A DNA stretch of 39,177 nucleotides from Candidatus Omnitrophota bacterium (GTDB lineage Bacteria; Omnitrophota; Gorgyraeia; Zapsychrales; Zapsychraceae). The position numbers and the translations under genes were made by a program. Shown here one piece after another: positions 10,833 through 20,177 of this stretch. Under the pieces are notes generated by a model. That model saw nothing but the letters and a program-made list of their open reading frames with translations. It was not told where the DNA came from and made no database searches. The stretch's first letter is position 1; the number at the start of each line of letters is the position of its first letter. Location of the stretch: the NCBI GenBank assembly GCA_022703565.1, contig JAKLDK010000005.1, positions 1 to 39,177 of the forward strand, written 5' to 3'.

Positions 10833-11765
10833 ATGGGACTGGATATTATGAATGAAATTCATAATAGAGGCGAAATTTCTTTTAAGCATACATCGGTTAT
10901 GCTTAATGAAGTTATAGAATATTTAGCATTAAAAGAAGGCGATATTGTTATTGACTGCACTTTAGGCTTGGGCGGTCATTCAGAAGCCATATTAAAAAAA
11001 ATCGGCCCGACGGGAAAGTTGATTGGCCTTGATTTAGATTCAAATGCAATAGAATTAGCCAGCCAGAGATTATCCGAATATAAGGATCAATGCTATTTTT
11101 TCAACGAAAACTTCCGTAATATTAATAAAATTCTGGAAATCTTGAATGTCCAAAAAGTTAACGGAATTCTGCTGGATATCGGTATTTCCAGCTTTCAGTT
11201 AGATTCTTCCGACCGAGGTTTTAGTTTACGTTCTGATGGCCCTTTGGATATGCGGATGGACCAGAACAGCAAAATTTCCGCTTTTGATTTAGTCAATTCG
11301 CTCTCCGAGCAGGAATTGTCGAATATTTTGAAGAATTACGGTGAAGAGAGATGGCACAAGCGTATTGCTCAAAATATTGTTTTGGCCCGCCGGAGCAATC
11401 CGATAAAAACAACTGGTGAGCTAAGGCAGCTTATTATGAAATCTTCGCCGGTAAGTTCCCAAAAGATGAAAATACATCCGGCGACCAGGTCTTTTCAGGC
11501 GTTACGGATTGCAGTTAATTGCGAGTTAGATTCTTTGGAGAATTTCTTAAATTCATGCGTAGATAAATTGCTTCCAAAAGCGCGTGTTGCGATTATTTCC
11601 TTTCATTCTTTGGAAGACAGGATTGTTAAAAATAAATTTCGCGAATTAGCCAAAGCTGATCAACTAAATATTCTAACTAAAAAGCCATTAAGGCCGGCGC
11701 AAGAAGAAGTTAATAATAATTCTCGCTCGCGTAGTGCACGTTTAAGAGTCGCGGAAAGGATTTAA
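10833..11765 (+). CDS. rsmH: 16S rRNA m4C1402 methyltransferase RsmH (MraW)
   Basis: RsmH transfers a methyl group from S-adenosylmethionine to N4 of C1402 in 16S rRNA. The 310-aa protein shows HTSVMLNEVIEYL at the N-terminus, the SAM-binding stretch DCTLGLGGHSEAIL, LLDIGISSFQLD, the RGFSLRSDGPLDMRM block and the C-terminal ISFHSLEDRIVK with RPAQEE. All are diagnostic of the family. AGGAA lies about eight bases before ATG 10833; a second in-frame ATG lies at 10848. Confidence 0.96.
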   Translation: MGLDIMNEIHNRGEISFKHTSVMLNEVIEYLALKEGDIVIDCTLGLGGHSEAILKKIGPTGKLIGLDLDSNAIELASQRLSEYKDQCYFFNENFRNINKILEILNVQKVNGILLDIGISSFQLDSSDRGFSLRSDGPLDMRMDQNSKISAFDLVNSLSEQELSNILKNYGEERWHKRIAQNIVLARRSNPIKTTGELRQLIMKSSPVSSQKMKIHPATRSFQALRIAVNCELDSLENFLNSCVDKLLPKARVAIISFHSLEDRIVKNKFRELAKADQLNILTKKPLRPAQEEVNNNSRSRSARLRVAERI

Positions 11766-11766
11766 A

Positions 11767-12174
11767 TTGAGGGTAGATAAATTTGTAAAATATATATTTT
11801 GTGCTATTGTCCTGGCCTTATCTTATATTAATTTGCAAATGAAGATTGTTGATTTGGCTTACAGCAATGATGCCAAAGAACATGAAATAATGGCTCTCAA
11901 TGAAGAGAATGGTGACATTAACTACAAGATTTTAACGCTTAAGTCAGCAAAGAATATTGGTTCAAAAATTATTAACGGGCAGTCTAATCTTAAATTTACC
12001 GATTCCGAACGTATTGTTTACCTTGATTTAAATGAACAAAGTGCTAAAAATAAGAAAACAGCAGCCGGGCAAAGCAATAAAAAGCAGGTTTCAACATTAA
12101 GCATTGCCGATAAAAATAAAGTTAAACAAAAAAGTGTAGTAGATAAGAACCTTGCGTTGAAGAAGCGTTATTAA
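11767..12174 (+). CDS. ftsL: FtsL-like divisome membrane protein
   Basis: Between rsmH and ftsI, the normal site of ftsL, lies a 135-aa protein with one membrane segment (about residues 6-25) and a heptad-patterned coiled coil (30-75). That is the bitopic layout of FtsL, the small divisome protein that with FtsQ and FtsB helps activate FtsWI. The Lys/Gln-rich tail from about 90 is not typical of FtsL. The start is TTG 11767, six bases after AAAGGA and one base after the rsmH stop. Sequence similarity is too weak to judge; the call rests on position and topology. Confidence 0.72.
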   Translation: MRVDKFVKYIFCAIVLALSYINLQMKIVDLAYSNDAKEHEIMALNEENGDINYKILTLKSAKNIGSKIINGQSNLKFTDSERIVYLDLNEQSAKNKKTAAGQSNKKQVSTLSIADKNKVKQKSVVDKNLALKKRY

Positions 12175-12226
12175 TTTGTCCGGTTAATAATTTTAAAAAT
12201 ATTTAATAGAAAAGTATTTCCGAAAA

Positions 12227-13903
12227 GTGTTAATACGAAAACACGTTATCCGCTTTAGCTTTGTTTTTATCGCCTTAATTATTTTTCTTATTATTTTTGC
12301 TTTCAAGTTATTCTTTATCCAAGTATTTAATTCTTCGCATCTAACTATCCTTGCCGATAAACAACATAACAATTTTGTAGAATTAGAGCCGATCAGAGGG
12401 ACGATTTATGACCGCAATTTAAGACCACTGGCTTTTAACGTTCCGGTTTATTCTTTATTCGCTAATCCTCGGGCAATGAGTAGCCGGGATAAAATAAGGG
12501 CTATCGAAAATTTGCCGGGTTTGTTAGGCGTAAATAGTTCTTTTGTTGCCGAATGTTTAAAGAAGAATCGATATTTTGTTTGGATCAAAAGAAAAATCAA
12601 CAAAGATGACGCGATGAAAGTTGAGGCCTTAAAAATTGGCGGGTTAGGTTTCCGCAAAGAAAGCCGGAGATTTTATCCTAATAAATCTTTAGCTGCGCAT
12701 ATTATTGGTTTTGCTAATGTGGATAATACCGGGTTAGAAGGTTTGGAGCTTTTTTATGATAATGAATTGAAAGGTAAACCGGGCTGGATGAGGATAATTC
12801 GCGACGCGAGGCAAAGGCAGCTTTTGCTGGAAGATGATATTCTTCCTCCTTTAAATGGGCATAGTATGGTTTTAACGATTGATGAAACTATTCAATTTAT
12901 TGCGGAAGATGCGTTAGAAAAAGGATTAAAAAAACATAACGCCAAAGCCGGAACGATAATAGTTATCGATGTAAAAACCGGTGAAATTTTAGCGCTAGCT
13001 AATAAACCAACCTACAATGTTGACGAGGTGTCTTCAAGCAGTATTGAAAGCCGGACTAACAGGGCCATAAGTTATGTTTATGAACCCGGTTCGGTATTTA
13101 AGATAGTTACGGCCGCGGCGGCTTTGGAAGAAAATATTTTTGATGAGAAAGATAAGGTTTTTTGTGAGAATGGGAAATACCGGGTAGCGAGTAATATTTT
13201 GCACGACCATACTTCGCATGGTTGGCTTACTTTTAGAGAAGTATTTGAAGTTTCCAGTAATATTGGGGTTACAAAAATTGCTCAAAGGTTGAAACCGGAT
13301 ATTATCTATAAATATGGTAAAAGGTTTAGATTCGGGCAAAAAACAGATATCGATTTAAAAGGCGAAGTACAGGGAGTTTTTAAGCATCCTTCAGTATGGT
13401 CAAAGACTTCAATCGGAGCTATTCCGATAGGGCAAGAAGTGTTAGTTACGCCGTTACAATTAGTTTGTGCGATTGCCTCAGTTGCCAATAACGGGGTATA
13501 TATGAAGCCTTTTGTAGTAAAGAGCATAAAAGATGATAAGGGTGTTTTGATACAGCAATTTCTCCCGCAAGAAATTGACCGGGTCATAAGCGAAGATACG
13601 GCTAATCGTTTAAAAGAGATTTTAGTCGGTGTTACTGAAACTGGTACAGCTAAACAAGCTAAGATAAAAGGGATGAGAGTCGCGGGCAAAACTGGGACAT
13701 CGCAAAAAGTTGTAGGCAAAGCATATTCACATGATTATTTTTATGCCTCATTTATGGGTTTTGCTCCGGCGGATAATCCCCGCTTAGCGGCTATTGTTGT
13801 GTATGACGAGCCGCACCCAGCTTATTTCGGCGGTGTTGTTTCAGCTCCGGTATTTAAAGAGGTAATTGAGAATTCACTAAGGTATCTTGAGGCCAAACAA
13901 TAA
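12227..13903 (+). CDS. ftsI: Peptidoglycan transpeptidase FtsI (PBP3-type)
   Basis: FtsI cross-links septal peptidoglycan in the periplasm with FtsW. The 558-aa class B penicillin-binding protein has an N-terminal membrane anchor (about 9-32), a pedestal domain with RGTIYDRN, and a transpeptidase domain with the three active-site motifs: S289-V-F-K292 (EPGSVFK), S343-S-N345 (VSSNIG) and K488-T-G490 (GKTGTSQK). There is no C-terminal PASTA domain. The start is GTG 12227, with no convincing ribosome binding site, so the exact N-terminus is the least certain part. Confidence 0.94.
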   Translation: MLIRKHVIRFSFVFIALIIFLIIFAFKLFFIQVFNSSHLTILADKQHNNFVELEPIRGTIYDRNLRPLAFNVPVYSLFANPRAMSSRDKIRAIENLPGLLGVNSSFVAECLKKNRYFVWIKRKINKDDAMKVEALKIGGLGFRKESRRFYPNKSLAAHIIGFANVDNTGLEGLELFYDNELKGKPGWMRIIRDARQRQLLLEDDILPPLNGHSMVLTIDETIQFIAEDALEKGLKKHNAKAGTIIVIDVKTGEILALANKPTYNVDEVSSSSIESRTNRAISYVYEPGSVFKIVTAAAALEENIFDEKDKVFCENGKYRVASNILHDHTSHGWLTFREVFEVSSNIGVTKIAQRLKPDIIYKYGKRFRFGQKTDIDLKGEVQGVFKHPSVWSKTSIGAIPIGQEVLVTPLQLVCAIASVANNGVYMKPFVVKSIKDDKGVLIQQFLPQEIDRVISEDTANRLKEILVGVTETGTAKQAKIKGMRVAGKTGTSQKVVGKAYSHDYFYASFMGFAPADNPRLAAIVVYDEPHPAYFGGVVSAPVFKEVIENSLRYLEAKQ

Positions 13904-13904
13904 A

Positions 13905-15359
13905 ATGATTCTGAAAGAATTATTAAAAAATGTTTATCCGGATAAAATCGATAGCCAATTCGCGAACCTGGATATTAATTTGATTTTAGCCAATTCAAAA
14001 GAAACAAATGAAAAAACATTGTTTGTCGCGATGAAAGGGCAAAAAGGGCATGGGCTGGATTATATCGACGAAGTAATAAAGAATGGTTGTAAGGTGATTG
14101 CGGCTGAGGACTTTTCATCGGCCAAGAAAATACCTGGGGTATTATTTCTTACAGTAAAGGACGCAAAAGAATTTTTAAATAAAATCGTCCGGGAATTCTA
14201 TGACAAACCGGATCAGAAATTAAATGTTGTCGGAATTACCGGAACAAACGGCAAAACAACAATTACATATCTACTTGAAGCTGTTTTAAAACAAAATAAT
14301 GTAAATTGCGGAGTTATTGGAACTATCAATTATCGTTATTTAGATAAATGTTTTGATTCGAAAAATACAACACCCGGATTGATTCAGAATTATCAATTCT
14401 TGTCCGAATTAGTACAAAACAATATTTCTCATTGTATTATGGAGGTTTCCTCTCATGCCCTTGACCAGGGCCGGGTTGACACAATTAATTTCTCCGCAGG
14501 TATATTTACCAACTTAACCGTCGATCATTTGGATTATCACAAGGATCTGGAAAATTATTTTCAGGCCAAGTTAAAACTTTTTAAGATGCTTAAGAAAAAT
14601 GCGTTGGCTATTGTAAACAATGACGATCCTTACGCCAAAAGAATAATTGAGAATACAAAAGCTAAAATTATAACTTATGGGATTAAAATTAAATCTGATG
14701 TAATGGCAAAAGAAATTAAGGCTAATCCTGACGGCAGTATTTTTAATGTTGTTACCAAGAAAAGTTCATTTGAAATTAGAACGCCATTAATTGGCTTGCA
14801 CAATATTTATAATATTCTCGCGGCTGTCGGGTATCTCTTAAATGCCGGAATAAAGCCCGAAACAATAAAAGAAGTCCTGGCTAATTTTGTTGGAGCTCCG
14901 GGGCGCTTGGAAAGGATTGATTGTGGGCAGAAATTTTATATTTTTATTGATTATGCCCATACCGAGGATGCATTAAGAAACATTTTAAAAGCCTTGAGAG
15001 AAGTAAGTGATTCAAAAATTATTCTTCTTTTTGGCTGCGGCGGTGATCGCGACAGAACGAAAAGGCCGATGATGGGTAAAGCCGCTTGTGAGCTGGCGGA
15101 TTATTCTATTGTGACAAGCGATAATCCCAGAAGCGAAGAGCCGATTAAGATTATCGAGGAGATTATAAAAGGTTTTAATGAGAATAATTACGAAATTGTT
15201 GAAAAGCGCGAAGAGGCGATAAAAAAAGTTTTAGAAATTGCCCAGCCCGGGAACATTATTGTTTTGGCCGGAAAAGGGCATGAAAATTATCAGATATTTA
15301 AAGATAAGACGATTCATTTTGACGAAAAAGAAATTATAAAGAAATATATCAAATGTTGA
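13905..15359 (+). CDS. murE: UDP-MurNAc-tripeptide synthetase MurE (meso-DAP type)
   Basis: MurE adds the third residue to the peptidoglycan stem peptide. The 484-aa protein has the Mur-ligase P-loop GITGTNGKTT, the HALDQGRVD region and DNPRSEEP in the C-terminal domain. DNPR is the motif that selects meso-diaminopimelate, whereas lysine-type enzymes differ there. That predicts a Gram-negative type stem peptide. ATG 13905 directly follows the ftsI stop and was preferred to the upstream TTG at 13887. Confidence 0.96.
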   Translation: MILKELLKNVYPDKIDSQFANLDINLILANSKETNEKTLFVAMKGQKGHGLDYIDEVIKNGCKVIAAEDFSSAKKIPGVLFLTVKDAKEFLNKIVREFYDKPDQKLNVVGITGTNGKTTITYLLEAVLKQNNVNCGVIGTINYRYLDKCFDSKNTTPGLIQNYQFLSELVQNNISHCIMEVSSHALDQGRVDTINFSAGIFTNLTVDHLDYHKDLENYFQAKLKLFKMLKKNALAIVNNDDPYAKRIIENTKAKIITYGIKIKSDVMAKEIKANPDGSIFNVVTKKSSFEIRTPLIGLHNIYNILAAVGYLLNAGIKPETIKEVLANFVGAPGRLERIDCGQKFYIFIDYAHTEDALRNILKALREVSDSKIILLFGCGGDRDRTKRPMMGKAACELADYSIVTSDNPRSEEPIKIIEEIIKGFNENNYEIVEKREEAIKKVLEIAQPGNIIVLAGKGHENYQIFKDKTIHFDEKEIIKKYIKC

Positions 15360-16702
15360 AAGTTAGCGAAATTATACGATGTACGAACGGGAAATTAGTG
15401 CAAGGGAGCAGTTCCCTTGTTATTAATGGAGTATCAATTGATACGCGTACAATAAAAAAAGGTAATCTTTTTGTCGCTATTGTTGGCCCGAATCATGATG
15501 CCCATCATTTCTTATCCGACGCTGTTAAAAGCAAATCCAAGGCATTGCTCGTGTCTAAAGATGTTTCTTTCCCCAAAGGAGTTACAGTTGTTAAGGTTGC
15601 CGATACGACGATAGCTTTAGGGCTTATTGCAAAATATTACCGCAGCAAATTTAAAATTCCTTTTATCGCTGTCACGGGTAGCGCTGGGAAAACGACGACC
15701 AAAGATTTAATTGCGGATGTATTAAGCTCAAAATTTAATGTTTTAAAGAATTATAAAAACTTAAATAATCAATTTGGAGTGCCTTTAACTTTATTTAATT
15801 TAAATAAAAAACATGATATCGCGGTTATTGAAGTCGGGACGAATCGAAAAGGGGATATCAATTGGCTTGGAAGTATTGTTGCGCCAAGTATAGCAGTTTT
15901 GACAAATGTCGGTGAGTCGCATTTGGAAGAATTGAAAACAGTTAAAGGAGTTTATCGCGAGAAAATCCAACTATTGAATTATCTGCCGAAGAATGGAAAA
16001 GTTATTTTTAATAATGATGATCAATTGTTAAAGGAATTATCGCTAAGAAAAGGTTTGAATAAAATAAGTTATTCGATTTTCTCTAAGGCTGATTATAAGG
16101 TTGAAAATATTATTTCTGATGACGGTATTCTAAAGTTTGAAACTAAGGGGCAACTTTTCTCAATTCATTCTATTGCGCAGCATAGTGTTTATAATGCTTT
16201 ACCTGCGATTATAATTGCGCGCATATTTAATATCAGTTGGCAAAGAATTGCAAAAAAGATTAAAGATTTTGATTCCGGTTATGGCCGGCAGAAAATAATT
16301 AAGACTCCTCGGGCCACAATTATTGATGACACTTACAATTCTAACCCAGTTTCATTAAGGAGCGCTATAGATTCTCTGATAAGTATTAAAGGCCAAGGGA
16401 AGAAATTCTTGATTTTGGGAGATATGTTGGAATTGGGAACAGAATCGGTAAAGTTGCATCGAGAAATTGGGAAATATTTAGTTGGTAAGTACGTAGATTA
16501 TGTTTTTACCTTTGGCAAATATTCTAAGAATATTACTGATTTTTTAAAAGATAAAAGTACAATTAAAATTAAGCATTATACGAATATTGATAACCTGAAT
16601 AATAAGCTAAAAAAGGTTTACCAACAATCAGATATCATTTTGGTTAAAGGTTCACGCGGGATGAAAATGGAAAGAGTAGTCGATTTTTTAATTAAGAGAT
16701 AA
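15353..16702 (+). CDS. murF: UDP-MurNAc-tripeptide:D-Ala-D-Ala ligase MurF
   Basis: MurF adds D-Ala-D-Ala to UDP-MurNAc-tripeptide, completing the pentapeptide. The 449-aa protein has an N-terminal UDP-binding domain (VSIDTRTIKKGNLFVAI), the ATP loop VTGSAGKTTTKD, NLNNQFGVPLTL, and the C-terminal DDTYNSNPVS motif, all characteristic of MurF. Its start lies seven bases inside the end of murE. Its D-Ala-D-Ala substrate would come from the ddl product further down the cluster. Confidence 0.96.
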   Translation: MLKVSEIIRCTNGKLVQGSSSLVINGVSIDTRTIKKGNLFVAIVGPNHDAHHFLSDAVKSKSKALLVSKDVSFPKGVTVVKVADTTIALGLIAKYYRSKFKIPFIAVTGSAGKTTTKDLIADVLSSKFNVLKNYKNLNNQFGVPLTLFNLNKKHDIAVIEVGTNRKGDINWLGSIVAPSIAVLTNVGESHLEELKTVKGVYREKIQLLNYLPKNGKVIFNNDDQLLKELSLRKGLNKISYSIFSKADYKVENIISDDGILKFETKGQLFSIHSIAQHSVYNALPAIIIARIFNISWQRIAKKIKDFDSGYGRQKIIKTPRATIIDDTYNSNPVSLRSAIDSLISIKGQGKKFLILGDMLELGTESVKLHREIGKYLVGKYVDYVFTFGKYSKNITDFLKDKSTIKIKHYTNIDNLNNKLKKVYQQSDIILVKGSRGMKMERVVDFLIKR

Positions 16703-16710
16703 GGAGCGGT

Positions 16711-17796
16711 ATGTTTTATTATTTATCACAGCTAAAGGATTTTTATTTCGGTTTTAATATTTTTCGATATATAACTTTTCGCGCGGCTATGGCGGCGGTG
16801 ACAACATTTCTTTTATGCCTTATTTTTGGCCCGTTTTTTATTAATAAATTGAAGAAAATGAAGATTCAGGAAATTGCCAAAAGGCATGATTGCCCGGACT
16901 TAGATAAATTTGTTGATTCTAAGCAAGGTACTCCGACGATGGGCGGGATTTTTATTGTTGGCAGCATAATAATATCGGTTTTACTCTGGGCGGATTTGGC
17001 TAACCGTTTTATCTTGCTCACGTTAATGACCTGCATCTGGTTGTATATTTTAGGCTTTATTGATGATTATTATAAATTAAAAGGCATCGGGAAAAGGGGT
17101 TTACCGAAACGGACTAAATTGCTTTGGGAAGTTTTATTGGGTTGTTTTATAGGCGCATATGTTTATTTTAGCCCGGAAACGACCACAAAGCTGGCAATAC
17201 CTTTTGTGAAAGATTTTATAATCACAATGGGTTGGTTTTATATCCCTTTTGTAGCGATTGTCCTTATCGGTACATCAAACGCGGTCAATCTTACCGACGG
17301 CTTAGATGGTTTAGCCATCGGATGCGTTTTAATTGTTAGCATTACTCTTGCGATATTAAGTTATGTGGCCGGTAACGTGAACTTCTCCGAATATTTATTG
17401 GTCCCTTATGTGAGCGGCGCCGGTGAATTAACTGTTTTTTGTGCGGCTTTGATTGGTGCGAGTTTAGGATTTTTATGGTTCAATTGTTTTCCGGCAACAA
17501 TTTTTATGGGCGATACCGGATCATTAGCTTTAGGCGGAACTTTGGGAGTTATTGCTGTTTTTATTAAGCAGGAAATGGTTTTGGCAATTGCCGGCGGAGT
17601 TTTTGTCGCGGAAGCTTTATCGGTTATCCTGCAGGTTGCGTCTTTTCGTTTATATGGCAAAAGGATTTTTAAAATGTCGCCTTTGCATCATCATTTCCAA
17701 TTTTGCGGATGGAAAGAATCGAAAATTATTATTCGATTCTGGATAATTGGGATTATTCTGGCGTTATTGGCCTTAACAACTTTAAAGATAAGATAA
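16711..17796 (+). CDS. mraY: Phospho-MurNAc-pentapeptide transferase MraY
   Basis: MraY transfers phospho-MurNAc-pentapeptide to undecaprenyl phosphate, giving lipid I at the inner membrane. The 361-aa polytopic protein (about ten hydrophobic segments) contains GTPTMGG, the Asp-rich motif GFIDDYYK, NAVNLTDGLDGLA, FMGDTGSLALGG and the C-terminal PLHHHFQ. These include the catalytic Asp and the metal-binding residues. A short ribosome site (AAGGAG) lies just before ATG 16711. Confidence 0.97.
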   Translation: MFYYLSQLKDFYFGFNIFRYITFRAAMAAVTTFLLCLIFGPFFINKLKKMKIQEIAKRHDCPDLDKFVDSKQGTPTMGGIFIVGSIIISVLLWADLANRFILLTLMTCIWLYILGFIDDYYKLKGIGKRGLPKRTKLLWEVLLGCFIGAYVYFSPETTTKLAIPFVKDFIITMGWFYIPFVAIVLIGTSNAVNLTDGLDGLAIGCVLIVSITLAILSYVAGNVNFSEYLLVPYVSGAGELTVFCAALIGASLGFLWFNCFPATIFMGDTGSLALGGTLGVIAVFIKQEMVLAIAGGVFVAEALSVILQVASFRLYGKRIFKMSPLHHHFQFCGWKESKIIIRFWIIGIILALLALTTLKIR

Positions 17797-17797
17797 T

Positions 17798-19087
17798 ATG
17801 CTAAATTTGAAAGATAAGAAAATAACAATTGTCGGCGCGCAAAAAAGCGGAATTGCGATTGCGGAGTTGGTTTTATCTTTGGGCGGAATCCCTAAGATGA
17901 CTGAAAAGAAAAAGCCAGAAGATTTGAATCCGGAAGTTTTAAGATTTTTGCAGAATAATAGTATTGCGCTTGAATGCGGCGGGCATACTAAAGAATTTGT
18001 GGCGGATAGCTATTTGCTTGTCTTAAGCCCGGGTGTGCGTTTTGACTTGCCGACGGTAATTTGGGCAAAAGAGAATAAAATACCGGTTTTAGGCGAAATA
18101 GAATTTGCTTTTCAATTTTGCGATAAACCAGTTATTGCTATTACTGGCAGTAATGGGAAGACAACTACAGTTACTTTGACTGATAAAATAATTAAGGAAG
18201 CGGGTTTCAAATCCTGCCTTTGCGGAAATATCGGAAGCCCATTCTCAAAGTTTGCTTTGCAATCAGACAGTTTTGATTATTTTGTTTTGGAGGTAAGCTC
18301 TTTTCAGATGGAATCGTTATTAGCTAAAGATAATAAGGAAGGTTTTAAGAAATTTAAACCTTTTATCGCGGCAATTCTAAACTTTAATCAAAATCATCTT
18401 GATCGGCATAAAGATATGGATGAATATTTTGAGGCGAAAGCCCGGATATTCCAGAATCAGTATAAAAATGATTTTGCGGTATTAAATCATTCTAGTGAGA
18501 AACTAAAATTTTTAGCCCAGAAATTAAGTTCAAAAGTAGTATTTTTTAACGACGATAGAGACAATAAATTCTCGGACAATCAAAATCATTTGGCGGTTTT
18601 AGCCATTGCCAATATCCTGAAAATAAAACCGGAAATTTGTAAGAAAGTTTTTTCGGAGTTTAAAGGGGTGGAACATCGTTTGGAATGGGTCAGGAATTTA
18701 GATGGAGTTGAATATATCAATGATTCTAAATCTACAACGGCCGAGGCGGGTGAATGGGCCATAAATAGAATGACTAAGCCGATTGTAATGATTTGCGGAG
18801 GCTCCGATAAACATCTTGATTATTCTTGGCTAAAAAAGTTAGTTAAGGATAAGGTGAAAACAATGATTGTTATCGGCGATATCAAGGGCCAGTTGAAAAA
18901 TACTTTTGCCGATGTTGTTAATGTTATCGAGGGCGAATCGTTTGAAGCGGCGGTAAAATTAGCGCAAAATAACTCGACGAATGGAGATTGCGTTTTGTTG
19001 AGCCCGATGACGGCTAGTTTTGATATGTTTGATAATTTTGAAGAGCGTGGCAAAGTGTTTAAACAGATAGTAAATAAACTTAAATAA
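17798..19087 (+). CDS. murD: UDP-MurNAc-L-Ala:D-Glu ligase MurD
   Basis: MurD adds D-Glu to UDP-MurNAc-L-Ala in the cytoplasm. The 429-aa protein has a Rossmann-like N-terminal domain (VGAQKSGIAIAELV), the P-loop ITGSNGKTTTVTLTD, NFNQNHLDRH, a Mur-ligase hinge with GVEHRLEWV, NDSKSTTAEA and ICGGSDKHLDY near the end. The order and the NDSKSTT motif separate it from the other Mur ligases of this cluster. One base separates it from mraY and one from ftsW. Confidence 0.95.
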   Translation: MLNLKDKKITIVGAQKSGIAIAELVLSLGGIPKMTEKKKPEDLNPEVLRFLQNNSIALECGGHTKEFVADSYLLVLSPGVRFDLPTVIWAKENKIPVLGEIEFAFQFCDKPVIAITGSNGKTTTVTLTDKIIKEAGFKSCLCGNIGSPFSKFALQSDSFDYFVLEVSSFQMESLLAKDNKEGFKKFKPFIAAILNFNQNHLDRHKDMDEYFEAKARIFQNQYKNDFAVLNHSSEKLKFLAQKLSSKVVFFNDDRDNKFSDNQNHLAVLAIANILKIKPEICKKVFSEFKGVEHRLEWVRNLDGVEYINDSKSTTAEAGEWAINRMTKPIVMICGGSDKHLDYSWLKKLVKDKVKTMIVIGDIKGQLKNTFADVVNVIEGESFEAAVKLAQNNSTNGDCVLLSPMTASFDMFDNFEERGKVFKQIVNKLK

Positions 19088-19088
19088 A

Positions 19089-20177
19089 ATGAAAAGTATC
19101 CGTACCTCTATCGCGACAATATTGATTTTGCTTTTGAGCATTGGGGTTATTATGATCTACAGCTCAAGCGGAATTTATGCCCGGCAGGAAATGGGAGATT
19201 CTACCTATTTTCTAGTACGGCATATTCTTTTTCTTTTTATCGGGTTTATTTTTATGTTTTTTAGCATGTCTTTTGACTATCGCCGGATACAACCATATTC
19301 AAAGGTAATTTTGTTGGTATCAATATTCTTGTTGGCTTTGGTATTGATTCCTCATATTGGGAAAACAAGTTATGGTGCCCGCCGTTGGTTTAAGATTGGG
19401 CCATTTAGTTTTCAGCCTTCAGAAATGGCTAAAATAGCGATGTTGATATATGTCGCTGATTTTCTTTCTCGGAAAAAAGAAAGAATTCTATATTTTTGGG
19501 AAGGTTTTGTTCCGCTTATCTTAGCGATGGGAGTTGTTTGCGTGCTGATAGTAAAGGAGCCTGATTTGGGAAATGCGGTTCTTATCGGGATGATTACGTT
19601 AATTGTTATGTATATCTCCGGAGCTAGTGTTTTGCATATTGCTTCTTTGGGGATAATGGCTCTGCCGGCATTATATTATTTAGTTTTTAGAGTGCCTTAT
19701 CGTTTAGCTCGTATGATGGCTTTTTGGAATCCGAATGAAGATGTAAAAGGGATTGGATTTCAACTCTATCAGTCACAGATTGCTTTGGGTTCGGGCGGAA
19801 TCTTTGGAGTTGGTTTAGGGCAAAGTAAGCAGAAACTATTATATTTGCCGGCGGCACATACTGATTTTATATTGTCGATTATTGGGGAAGAATTCGGTTT
19901 AATCGGGACATTGGCGGTAATCATTCTTTTTGTTTTATTTATTTGGCAAGGGGCAAGAATTGCAAAAAGGACAGTTGACCCGTTTGGTTATTATCTGGCC
20001 ATTGGAATAATTTCGATGATTGGATTGCAAGCAGTAATAAATATAGGCGTTAGTATTGGCGCTTTGCCGACCAAGGGCTTGCCGCTTCCTTTTGTAAGTT
20101 ATGGCGGTTCGGCTTTAATTTTTAACATGATGGCAGTAGGATTCCTACTAAATATTTCACGGATACAGGATTTATGA
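19089..20177 (+). CDS. ftsW: Septal peptidoglycan glycosyltransferase FtsW
   Basis: FtsW is the SEDS-family polymerase of septal glycan strands, working with FtsI. The 362-aa protein has about ten membrane segments and the family motifs GARRWFKIGPFSFQPSEMAK, VKEPDLGNAV, the GIGFQLYQSQIALGSGG loop, HTDFILSIIGEEFG and the C-terminal KGLPLPFVSYGGSAL. Location between murD and murG is standard for ftsW and argues against the related RodA. Its stop overlaps murG by four bases (ATGA). Confidence 0.95.
   Translation: MKSIRTSIATILILLLSIGVIMIYSSSGIYARQEMGDSTYFLVRHILFLFIGFIFMFFSMSFDYRRIQPYSKVILLVSIFLLALVLIPHIGKTSYGARRWFKIGPFSFQPSEMAKIAMLIYVADFLSRKKERILYFWEGFVPLILAMGVVCVLIVKEPDLGNAVLIGMITLIVMYISGASVLHIASLGIMALPALYYLVFRVPYRLARMMAFWNPNEDVKGIGFQLYQSQIALGSGGIFGVGLGQSKQKLLYLPAAHTDFILSIIGEEFGLIGTLAVIILFVLFIWQGARIAKRTVDPFGYYLAIGIISMIGLQAVINIGVSIGALPTKGLPLPFVSYGGSALIFNMMAVGFLLNISRIQDL

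Noticed and set aside
13306-13719. Long minus-strand open frame within ftsI
   Set aside because: It lies wholly opposite conserved ftsI motifs, has no recognisable domain and no ribosome site; a shadow of the coding strand. The same applies to the other antisense frames, such as those opposite ligA, the CheW gene and the first MCP.
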